Of a DNA stretch of 12,283 bases, positions 6,513 to 12,283 are shown piece by piece (position 1 is the stretch's first letter; every line of letters begins with the position of its first letter). The stretch is from JANNHK01 sp031404355. GTDB lineage: Bacteria; Actinomycetota; Acidimicrobiia; IMCC26256; PALSA-610. The notes beneath the pieces were generated by a model. That model saw only the letters and a list, made by a program, of their open reading frames with translations. It searched no databases and was not told where the DNA came from. The stretch lies in assembly GCA_031404355.1 (NCBI GenBank), contig JANNHK010000375.1, positions 1 to 12,283 of the forward strand, written 5' to 3'. The translations under genes were made by a program, and so were the position numbers.

Positions 6513-6770
6513 ATGGGCCTCACGAAGCGCGAACGGCAGATGATCGATTTCGAGCGCGAGTGGTGGCAGGCGGAGGGTCGCAAAGACGACGGCATCCGTG
6601 CCCGCTTCGGTCGCGCTCCGAGCAGCTACTACCGCGCCCTCCAAGCGGTCCTCGATCGTGACGACGTGGCGGCGTACGACCCGCTGACCGTCAAGCGACT
6701 TCGCCGCCAGCGCGACGAGCGCCGCCGGAACCGCATCGAGGGTCGCCGCGCCGACCCGGGCACCCGCTAA
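6513..6770 (+). CDS. DUF3263 family protein
   Basis: The 85-residue protein matches DUF3263 along its length: 'LTKRERQMIDFEREWW' (residues 3-18), 'KDDGIRARFGRAPSSYYRAL', and 'DPLTVKRLRRQRDERRR'. The family is small, actinobacterial and of unknown function. The middle looks like a helix-turn-helix ('IRARFGRAPSSYYRALQAVL'), so DNA binding is plausible but unproved. The strongly basic C-terminal tail fits nucleic-acid binding. The start ATG at 6513 is preferred because similarity begins at once ('MGLTKRER'). In-frame starts at 6471 and 6399 would add 14 or 38 residues without family resemblance. It lies 46 bases upstream of a LytR_C gene. The pair matches M. tuberculosis Rv0430 and virR (Rv0431), recalled from memory. 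Confidence 0.85.
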   Translation: MGLTKRERQMIDFEREWWQAEGRKDDGIRARFGRAPSSYYRALQAVLDRDDVAAYDPLTVKRLRRQRDERRRNRIEGRRADPGTR

Positions 6771-6816
6771 TCACGCGAGTCCGGCACCGCGTCGCCCGAC
6801 CGGGCAGAATGTCGCC

Positions 6817-7362
6817 ATGAGCCGGCAGATGGGTGGCCGTGGAAACGGCGGCAATGTGGCGCGGGGCGCGGGATTCGCCGCGGCCAAAGGGGCAGGCCTC
6901 ATCGGTCTGGCCGTTGTCATCGGCTTCGTGTTGCTACAAGTCGTCGACGACGGATCGGAACCGTCGGTCGAGGCCGAAGCGAATTCGGATACCACGACGA
7001 CCGTTCCGGCAGCCGAAGGCGACGACGACGACACGACCGACACGACCGCGAGCGCCGTCGAGTTGACGCCAGACCAGCTGAACGTGCTCGTGCTCAACGG
7101 CGGCGCGGCACCGGGCTCGGCCGGTTCGATGTCGGACGCGCTGCTCCAGGCCGGGTACACGAACCAGGGCGTGCCCTCGGACTGGGTCGACCACGAGCAG
7201 ACCGGCAACGTCGTGCTGTGCAAGGAGGGGCTCGACCGCGAGGCCTCGTCGCTGGCCGTCGCGGTCGGCGCGGGCACGCTGGTGGAGGCGTTCCCCGATC
7301 CGGCCCCACCGGGCTCCGACGAGTCGAACTGCGTCGTCGTCGTCGGCGCCGCGGCGACCTAA
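6817..7362 (+). CDS. membrane-anchored LytR C-terminal domain protein (VirR-like)
   Basis: The 181-residue protein has a short Gly/Arg-rich cytoplasmic tail, one transmembrane helix at about 25-43 ('GAGLIGLAVVIGFVLLQVV'), and a low-complexity Thr/Asp linker (50-80). A LytR_C domain follows at about 87-177 ('LNVLVLNGGAAPGSAGSMSD', 'LLQAGYTNQGV', 'NCVVVVGAAAT'). The topology is N-in with the domain outside. LytR_C domains occur at the end of LytR-CpsA-Psr cell-wall ligases and alone in VirR and Cei, where they affect envelope integrity; here there is no catalytic LCP domain. CAGAAT (6805-6810), 6 bases before the ATG, is near the TAnnnT leaderless arrangement seen elsewhere in the window, and no Shine-Dalgarno is present. 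Only 33 bases separate it from the sigma-fusion gene, so a shared transcript is likely. Confidence 0.85.
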   Translation: MSRQMGGRGNGGNVARGAGFAAAKGAGLIGLAVVIGFVLLQVVDDGSEPSVEAEANSDTTTTVPAAEGDDDDTTDTTASAVELTPDQLNVLVLNGGAAPGSAGSMSDALLQAGYTNQGVPSDWVDHEQTGNVVLCKEGLDREASSLAVAVGAGTLVEAFPDPAPPGSDESNCVVVVGAAAT

Positions 7363-7395
7363 AACCGACTGCCGTGACCGCGGGTCCGTAAAGGT

Positions 7396-9120
7396 ATGGA
7401 CCGCGAACTCCTGGCGACAACGGTCCGGGCCGCCCAGGGCGGCGACACCGATGCCTTCGCGGTCCTGGTCGGCGAATTCCAACCGGTCGCCGCCGCAACC
7501 GCGTTCGGATGGCTCCGAGACAGCGAGGCCGCCCGCGACGTCTGCCAGGACACGTTCACCGACGCGTGGCGGCTCCTGAGTCAGCTCGACGAGCCGCACG
7601 CCTTCCCCGGTTGGTTCAGGCGCATCGTGGTGAAGCATTGCGATCGGCGCACCCGAACGTCGGCGCCGACGATGGTTGTACTCGACGACATCGAGCTGGC
7701 CGCGCCGGATGCCGATCCGGCGATCGTCGCAGAGCGGGCCGACGAATCGCGCCGCCTCCGCCTCGCCGTCGAAGCGCTGCCGCGCGACGAGCGAGTCGTC
7801 GTCGCGCTCACGTACCTCGCCGGACGGACCGAGTCGGACGTCGCCGCGTGGCTGGAACTACCGGTCGGGACCGTCAAGACGCGCTTGCACCGCGCCCGCG
7901 CCCGCCTCCGAAGGGAGATGCACGAAATGGCCGAAGACACGATGCGCCGGCTGCACCCGGAGATCTTCGACGAAGACCTCACCGATGTCGTCCTCTTCTT
8001 CATCGCGCTGCGCGCGGGTGACCACGAGATGGTTGGCGCGCTCGCGCGTCGCAATCCGGCGTTGCTCGATGCGGAAGAAGCGTGGGACACCGATCTCAGC
8101 TCCCGCGGTCTGTTGCCCGTCGCGAACCGAGCGACGCCGTTGATTCGAGCCGTAGAGCGGGGCGACGCCGGCATGGTCGACACCTTGCTTTCGCTCGGCG
8201 CCGACCCGAACCATCGCTGTGGGTGCGCGGTTGTGGAACCGCCGCTGTGGACGGCAGTGCTCACCGGTCGCTTCGAAATAGCATGTGCACTGCTCGATGC
8301 GGGTGCCGACGTGAACGCGGCCGCCTTCTCCGGGCAGACGCCGGTGCAGGTCGCGATGAACCGCGGCGACGAGGCGTTGGTGGCGCTGCTGCTGTCGCGC
8401 ACCGGCGACCTGCTCGAAACCGGAATAAAGGCGATCGACCTCTTCGCACCCATCGCCGCGGGAGACCGCGTGCAAGTGGTGACCGCGCCCTACGTCGGGT
8501 CGACCGTGTTGCTCGCGGAACTGTCGTATCGGTTCCTTGCCCGCGGTCTCGCGGTGAGATGGAGCGGATTCGTCCCGCCGCCACTGGATCCGGCCGACCT
8601 CGAAGGCGCACTCGCGGAGTCGGGCCTCGCCGGACGCGTTCATATGGCGTTGGCGCCGGTGGCTCCCCGAGCGGATGGCGTGGTGTTCGTGTTCACGAGC
8701 CCGGGTCACGAAGCCGAGAACGATGCACTGTTGCGCAGGTTGGGGGATGCCGGCGACCGGGTGACGACGTTCGTCGTGACGCCGTTCAACGACGGTACGG
8801 CTGTACCCGATGAGTTGAGCGCGCCGTGGGACGCGCGCATCGTGTTCGACCCGCGCCTCGCCGTTCGGAAGGTCTATCCGTGCATCGACGGCGCGCGCAG
8901 CGCGTCACGCCATCGCGCCGCGGGAAGTCGACACGACGAACTCGCGAGCCGGGCGGCCGCCGCCCTGCAGGATCTCGACTCGGAGCCGGCGGCCGACGTT
9001 ATGAAGCTGTTCCGCCAGCCGTTCTTCACGGCGCAACCGTTCCACGGTCGCTCGGGCGAATACGTTGCGGCGGTCGACACGCTGCGCGCGGTCGAAGCCG
9101 TAGTCGGCCCGTCTATGTGA
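7396..9120 (+). CDS. ECF sigma factor fused to ankyrin repeats and a degenerate F1-ATPase beta-like domain
   Basis: Three parts can be read in this 574-residue protein. Residues about 8-90 are sigma region 2 ('AAQGGDTDAFAVLVGEFQPV', 'EAARDVCQDTFTDAWRLL', 'FPGWFRRIVVKHCD') and 118-172 are region 4 ('ALPRDERVVVALTYLAGRTE', 'WLELPVGTVKTRLHRARARL'). Residues about 195-335 hold three to four ankyrin repeats ('RATPLIRAVERGDAGMVDTL', 'ALLDAGADVNAAAFSGQTPV'). Residues 338-570 resemble the ATP synthase beta subunit: 'LLETGIKAIDLFAP', 'DLEGALAESGLAGRVHMAL', 'FDPRLAVRKVYPCIDGARSA', 'LFRQPFFTAQPFHGRSGEYV' and 'DTLRAVEAVV'. The P-loop, GxxGVGKT in true beta subunits, reads 'APYVGST', so the Lys is gone. 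The Walker B Asp and the 'GERTREG' loop are missing too. ATP hydrolysis is therefore unlikely, and a sensing or regulatory role is my inference. ATG 7396 is the only start; an in-frame TGA lies at 7375. No anti-sigma is adjacent. The 3' end overlaps the convergent M20 gene by 8 bases. Confidence 0.88.
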   Translation: MDRELLATTVRAAQGGDTDAFAVLVGEFQPVAAATAFGWLRDSEAARDVCQDTFTDAWRLLSQLDEPHAFPGWFRRIVVKHCDRRTRTSAPTMVVLDDIELAAPDADPAIVAERADESRRLRLAVEALPRDERVVVALTYLAGRTESDVAAWLELPVGTVKTRLHRARARLRREMHEMAEDTMRRLHPEIFDEDLTDVVLFFIALRAGDHEMVGALARRNPALLDAEEAWDTDLSSRGLLPVANRATPLIRAVERGDAGMVDTLLSLGADPNHRCGCAVVEPPLWTAVLTGRFEIACALLDAGADVNAAAFSGQTPVQVAMNRGDEALVALLLSRTGDLLETGIKAIDLFAPIAAGDRVQVVTAPYVGSTVLLAELSYRFLARGLAVRWSGFVPPPLDPADLEGALAESGLAGRVHMALAPVAPRADGVVFVFTSPGHEAENDALLRRLGDAGDRVTTFVVTPFNDGTAVPDELSAPWDARIVFDPRLAVRKVYPCIDGARSASRHRAAGSRHDELASRAAAALQDLDSEPAADVMKLFRQPFFTAQPFHGRSGEYVAAVDTLRAVEAVVGPSM

Positions 9121-10249
9121 GCAGGCGGTCGCGGGCAGGGCCGGTCGCGATGTCGATCGCAGTCCAGGCCATGCCGAGTGAACCTTCGAGTACGGCGCGG
9201 TCTGCGGACGGGTTGATGCACGCGGCTGCGAACTCGGCCTGATGATTGACCGCTCCTGCGCTCTCGATCGCGATGCACGGGTGGATCGACGGAACCGCGA
9301 GCGACACGTTGCCCATGTCGGTCGAGAACGTCATCTCGCCACCCGGAGTCGGCTCCCGGCCGAGGGCAATGTCGTTGGCCCGGTACAACTCGACCAGGTC
9401 GAGGTCGTGCTCCATGTGCGCGTACACGGGAGCGACATCCTCGACCGACATCGATGCGCCGGTCGCCAGCGCGCCGGCCTCGAAGCACCGGTGCACGCGC
9501 GGCCGCAACGCCGCGAGTTCGGTCTCGGTCGTCGCCCGAGTCATCCAGCGTCCCGATGTTTCGTTCGGGACGATGTTCGCGGCGTCGCCGCCGTGGGTGA
9601 CGATGCCGTGGACCTGGTCGCCCGGCTCGAGGTGCTGGCGCAGCAGGCCGATCGCGACCTGGGCGATGGTAAGAGCATCGGCCGCGTTGACCCCGAGTTG
9701 CGGAGCGGCCGCGGCGTGCGACTCGCGGCCGCGGTAGCGCACGTCGAAGTGGGCGACCGCGCTCACTCGCGGGATGGGGTCTTCGTAGGGTGCGGGGTGC
9801 ACCATCATCGCGGCGTGCACACCGGCGAACGCGCCGCGCTGGAGCATGAACACCTTGCCGCCGCCGCCCTCCTCGGCGGGAGTCCCGAGCACGTGGATCG
9901 TGAGCCCGAGTTCGTCGACGAGCGGCGCGAGTGCGAGGGCCGCGCCGACCGCAGTGGCCGCGATGATGTTGTGCCCGCACGCGTGACCGATCGCGGGGAG
10001 TGCGTCGTACTCGGCGCAGATGGCCAGGTGCAGCGGCCCGTTCCCGATCACGCATTCGAACGCGGTCGCGAGGTCGTACGCGCCGTGGTCGACGGTCAAG
10101 CCCGCGTCGGAGAGCAGGCCCGCGGTCCACGCGCTGGATTCGACCTCTTCGAACTTCAACTCGGGCTTCGCGTGGATCCGGTGGCTGAGCGCGACGAGGT
10201 CGGTCTCGTGGCGGGAGACGTGTGCGCGCGCGGCCGCTTTCGGGTCCAT
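9113..10249 (-). CDS. M20 family metallo-amidohydrolase (PM20D2/AbgB-like)
   Basis: The 378-residue product is a two-zinc hydrolase of amide bonds. The metal and catalytic residues are in family order: Asp82 in 'CAEYDALP', His89, Cys91 and His93 in 'IGHACGHN', Glu126/Glu127 in 'GTPAEEGGGGKVFM', His151 in 'MMVHPAPYEDP', and a late His336 in 'VNHQAEFA'. The dimerisation domain includes 'HFDVRYRGRESHAAAAPQLG' and 'THGGDAANIVPNETSGR'. The 'EYDALPAIGHACGHN' and 'GTPAEEGGGG' pattern is closest to AbgB and PM20D2-type enzymes, which cleave N-acyl amino acids or dipeptides; the substrate cannot be told. The ATG at 10249 is preferred. The frame is open to 10285, but that would run through the start of the divergent otsB. 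The stop TAG overlaps the end of the sigma-fusion gene by 8 bases. No signal peptide is present, so it acts in the cytoplasm. Confidence 0.9.
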   Translation of the reverse strand: MDPKAAARAHVSRHETDLVALSHRIHAKPELKFEEVESSAWTAGLLSDAGLTVDHGAYDLATAFECVIGNGPLHLAICAEYDALPAIGHACGHNIIAATAVGAALALAPLVDELGLTIHVLGTPAEEGGGGKVFMLQRGAFAGVHAAMMVHPAPYEDPIPRVSAVAHFDVRYRGRESHAAAAPQLGVNAADALTIAQVAIGLLRQHLEPGDQVHGIVTHGGDAANIVPNETSGRWMTRATTETELAALRPRVHRCFEAGALATGASMSVEDVAPVYAHMEHDLDLVELYRANDIALGREPTPGGEMTFSTDMGNVSLAVPSIHPCIAIESAGAVNHQAEFAAACINPSADRAVLEGSLGMAWTAIDIATGPARDRLLT

Positions 10250-10266
10250 ACGGGTAGCGTCGCAGG
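10250..10266. promoter_or_regulatory. 17-base divergent start region with opposed -10-like elements
   Basis: Only 17 bases separate the ATG of the M20 gene (minus) and the GTG of otsB (plus). On the plus strand TAGCGT (10255-10260) is followed by 6 bases and GTG. On the minus strand GACGCT (10261-10256) is followed by 6 bases and ATG. The two overlap as a near-palindrome TAGCGTC/GACGCTA. TAGCGT fits TAnnnT well; the minus-strand hexamer lacks the first T. No ribosome binding site fits on either side, so both transcripts are probably leaderless. Evidence is pattern only. Confidence 0.5.
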
Positions 10267-11055
10267 GTGCTCGACGTGGACGCAACGATTTCCGCGATTG
10301 CGGCGAATCCCCTCGCCACGGCGTTCCTGTTCGACTTCGACGGCACCGTCTCGCCGATCGTCGAGCACCCGGTCGATGCCCGACCCCACCCCGAGGTGGC
10401 GGCCCTCGTCGGCGAACTCGTCGACCGGCTCGGCCGGGTCGGAATCGTGAGTGGGCGTTCGATCTCGTTCCTCGCCGAACAGCTCCCGATTCCCGGGCTC
10501 GCGTACGCCGGGTTGTACGGACTCGAGACCCAGGCGCCGGGTGGTGAGCGGCGCATCGACCCGCACGTTGAGCCGTATCTCGTCGTCGTCGAGGCCGCCG
10601 CAGTCGAGGCCGAAGCGCGCCTGCCCGGCGTGCTCGTCGAGCGCAAGGATGGCGTCAGCGTGACCTTGCACTGGCGCATGACGCCCGAGCGCGCGGCCGA
10701 GATCAGGACGGTCGCCACCGAACTCGGCGAGCGGTTGGGACTCGACGCACCCCTGCGCGGGCGTATGGCGGTCGAGCTCCGTCCCCCCGTGCCGGTCGAC
10801 AAGGGCACGACCGTGCGGGCGATCATCGACGGGTACGACCTTGCCCTGTTCGCCGGTGACGACGCCGGCGATCTCGCCGCGTTCGACGCACTGGCGCGGG
10901 CCGAGGCCGACGGCGTCGTGACGCACGGTATCCGTGTCGGGGTGATGTCTCCGGAAGCGCCGGAGGAGTTGGCGACCAGTGTCGACTTCGTCGTCGACGG
11001 CCCCGAAGGTTTTGTCGCGTTCCTACGACGTGTGGTCGCCGGCCTGCGCGAGTAG
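10267..11055 (+). CDS. otsB: trehalose-6-phosphate phosphatase
   Basis: OtsB removes phosphate from trehalose 6-phosphate to give trehalose, an osmolyte and stress protectant. The 262-residue protein is a HAD-superfamily phosphatase. Motif I is 'FLFDFDGTVSPI' (nucleophile Asp23, acid/base Asp25), motif II is 'GIVSGRS' (Ser62), Lys179 in 'PVDKGTTVRAII' is motif III, and 'FAGDDAGDLAAF' (Asp198, Asp199, Asp202) is motif IV. 'GRMAVELRPP' (165-174) and the cap domain (about 90-170) are typical of OtsB rather than general HAD enzymes. The GTG at 10267 fits a leaderless start. The last 33 bases overlap the 3' end of the convergent otsA. Opposite orientation of the two trehalose genes implies separate promoters. 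Confidence 0.94.
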   Translation: MLDVDATISAIAANPLATAFLFDFDGTVSPIVEHPVDARPHPEVAALVGELVDRLGRVGIVSGRSISFLAEQLPIPGLAYAGLYGLETQAPGGERRIDPHVEPYLVVVEAAAVEAEARLPGVLVERKDGVSVTLHWRMTPERAAEIRTVATELGERLGLDAPLRGRMAVELRPPVPVDKGTTVRAIIDGYDLALFAGDDAGDLAAFDALARAEADGVVTHGIRVGVMSPEAPEELATSVDFVVDGPEGFVAFLRRVVAGLRE

Positions 11056-12283
11056 GTCGTCGAGCCAGTCGCGCGGGGTCCGGGCCACGGCGAGTGTGCG
11101 CAACTGCGCGGCCATCGCGGCGCGTTCGTCGAGGGGCATCGCGAGCGCGTCGTCGAGCGCGACGGCCATCTGCTCGATGTCGAACGGATGCACGGGCAAC
11201 ACCGCCGATTGGAGTTCGTCGAAGGCGCCGGCCTCGCGCGACAGGCACACGACGCCGTCGCGCCGGTTCAGGGCCGGTCCTTCCTTCGCGACCAGGTTGA
11301 GGCCGTCGCGGATCGGGTTGACGAACAGCACGTCGTAGCGCTGGAGCCCGGCTATCGAGCGGGCGAAGTCGTCGCCCTGATCGAGGATGATCGGCGTCCA
11401 GTCGCGCGTAGCCCACCGTTCGTTGACGCGAGCGACGACTTGCTCGACCTCGTTTGCGTACGCGAGGTACTCCGGCAGCCCCTGGCGGGACGCGTAGACC
11501 ATGGCGACGAACACGACCCGGCCGCGCACTCCCGGGCGGGCTTCGAGCAGCCGGTCGAACGCCAGGAAGCCGCGCACGATGTTCTTCGACGGTTCGACGC
11601 GATCGGTACGCAGGATGACGAGGCGCTCGCCGACCCGTTCCGCGAGCGTCGCGGCCCGATCGCGCGCGTCGCTACTCGCGGCGGTCTCCTCGAGGGCCTC
11701 GACGTTAGGGCCGAGGCTCGCGGTGAACGGCGCGTGGATCGCGGCGCGGCGCCCGAGCAACTCGCGGGCCGAACGTTGGTAGGCCTGCGCCCACCGCGCG
11801 GTGTGGAAGCCCGTCGGGCCGGACGCGAGTGCACCGAGCAACTGTTCGCCGATGTCAGTCGGCAGGACGCGCGCGGTCTGCGCGTCGCAGAACGGTGTGT
11901 GCATGAAGTGCACGATCCGCAGGTCGGGACGCTGCTCACGCAGGAGCGCGGGCACCAGTGCCAACTGGTAGTCCTGCACGAGGGCGATGTCGCCGTCGGG
12001 AGCGATGTTCGCAACCGCGTCGGCGAACGCGCGATTCACCTGCACGTACGCCTCCCATGCGTCACGGAATCGCAGGTCGAAGCGGGGACGGCGGGCATGG
12101 TCGAACATCCCGTGCACGAGGAACCAGAGCACGCCGTTCGAGATCACGTCGTAGTGCATCCGGTGCATGGTCGGGTCGATGTCGATCAGGTGCAGATCGA
12201 GCCCGAGTCCCTTGGTCGCACCTTCGGTCTGCGCCTCGGTGTCGTCGGCGGTCATCGCCGCCGCCACCCAGGTCGAGTTGTGC
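11023..12283 (-). CDS. otsA: trehalose-6-phosphate synthase (GT20), 5' end cut by the window
   Basis: The GT20 glycosyltransferase joins UDP-glucose (or another nucleotide glucose) to glucose 6-phosphate to give trehalose 6-phosphate. Of the protein, 419 residues plus a partial codon are visible. The frame is open to the window edge ('HNSTWVAAAMTADD'), so GTG 12267 is an internal codon rather than the start, and a short N-terminal part is missing. Family motifs, numbered in the visible fragment, are 'LVQDYQLALVPALLRE' (about 101-116), 'VHFMHTPF', 'GFHTARWAQAY', 'RTDRVEPSKNIVRGF' (Arg228, Lys233), 'VNPIRDGLNLVAKEGP' (Asp326, Glu334) and 'CLSREAGAFDEL'. The phosphate-site segment reads R-V-E-P-S-K-N rather than the R-x-D-Y-x-K-G of E. 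coli and mycobacterial OtsA. It thus belongs to the actinobacterial branch that also includes some pseudoglycosyltransferases. With otsB beside it, trehalose synthesis is the best reading. Confidence 0.9.
   Translation of the reverse strand, partial: HNSTWVAAAMTADDTEAQTEGATKGLGLDLHLIDIDPTMHRMHYDVISNGVLWFLVHGMFDHARRPRFDLRFRDAWEAYVQVNRAFADAVANIAPDGDIALVQDYQLALVPALLREQRPDLRIVHFMHTPFCDAQTARVLPTDIGEQLLGALASGPTGFHTARWAQAYQRSARELLGRRAAIHAPFTASLGPNVEALEETAASSDARDRAATLAERVGERLVILRTDRVEPSKNIVRGFLAFDRLLEARPGVRGRVVFVAMVYASRQGLPEYLAYANEVEQVVARVNERWATRDWTPIILDQGDDFARSIAGLQRYDVLFVNPIRDGLNLVAKEGPALNRRDGVVCLSREAGAFDELQSAVLPVHPFDIEQMAVALDDALAMPLDERAAMAAQLRTLAVARTPRDWLDDLLAQAGDHTS

Noticed and set aside
4680..6644. 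Long 654-residue open frame on the minus strand
   Set aside because: It is the complement of the secreted-protein gene. The composition is Arg/Asp/Val-rich without recognisable domains, as expected for an antisense frame in high-GC DNA.
7400..9110. Rho-factor-like rather than F1-beta-like C-terminal domain in the sigma fusion
   Set aside because: Rho shares the 'L-x-A-P-I-x-x-G' stretch, but 'ETGIKAIDL' and the C-terminal 'QPFF...GEYV...DTLR' segment are specific to ATP synthase beta.
10250..10285. A longer M20 protein starting at 10285
   Set aside because: It would overlap the start of otsB by 19 bases and adds a basic, low-complexity stretch with no family resemblance.
9242..10450. 402-residue plus-strand open frame opposite the M20 gene
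   Set aside because: The minus-strand M20 frame has the complete metal-site motifs. The plus-strand frame is its shadow.
8874..10826. Long 650-residue minus-strand open frame across three genes
   Set aside because: It spans the ends of the sigma-fusion gene, the M20 gene (in another frame) and otsB, and its Arg-rich translation shows no domain.
11950..11985. Loss of both histidines of the V-H-D-Y-H-L motif in OtsA (here V-Q-D-Y-Q-L) as a sign of an inactive enzyme
   Set aside because: From memory, mycobacterial OtsA proteins also carry V-Q-D-Y-Q-L, so this is a lineage feature.

Overview
The window is high-GC DNA (about two thirds G+C by eye) from an actinobacterium. GTG starts are frequent, several starts look leaderless, genes overlap tightly, and a DUF3263 gene sits next to a LytR_C gene, a pair that recalls Mycobacterium Rv0430/virR. 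The order PIN/TRAM - ispD - ispF - cysS - rlmB - tRNA-Thr is a housekeeping block typical of Actinomycetota. Together with the deep-branching character of the proteins, it makes me lean towards Acidimicrobiia, which is an inference. No integrase, transposase or CRISPR array was seen.

Layout. (1) 1-4471, plus strand, housekeeping: the C-terminal half of a YacL-type PIN/TRAM protein, ispD and ispF of the MEP isoprenoid pathway, a small ECF sigma factor with no visible anti-sigma, cysS (with a one-base frameshift near 3021-3028), rlmB, and a tRNA-Thr(UGU) whose 5' end contains the rlmB stop codon. (2) 4472-6335: a 211-base spacer, then a secreted protein with a strong ribosome binding site, an Ala-x-Ala signal peptide, a repetitive beta-rich N-terminal region and a C-terminal DNRLRE/CBM96-like domain. 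A perfect 13-bp hairpin closes it. (3) 6336-9120: a DUF3263 protein, a membrane-anchored LytR_C protein, and a 574-residue protein joining an ECF sigma factor to ankyrin repeats and a degenerate F1-ATPase beta-subunit-like domain. This fusion is the most unusual thing in the window. (4) 9113-12283: an M20 amidohydrolase on the minus strand, divergent from otsB, which is in turn convergent with and overlapping otsA. The last two make trehalose.

How the genes work together. ispD and ispF are consecutive in supply but not in reaction order (steps 3 and 5 of the MEP pathway), and are fused by a one-base overlap. cysS, rlmB and tRNA-Thr form a translation-related unit. otsA and otsB give the two-step route UDP-glucose + glucose-6-phosphate to trehalose-6-phosphate to trehalose, although they lie tail to tail rather than in an operon. 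The sigma-ankyrin-F1beta protein lies 33 bases downstream of the LytR_C envelope gene and could be co-transcribed with it.

No gene-free stretch exceeds 300 bases. The longest are 4472-4682 (a small hairpin, an AT-rich patch and a ribosome binding site) and 6288-6512 (a hairpin and a weak promoter-like pair). Both edge genes (PIN/TRAM and otsA) are cut by the window.
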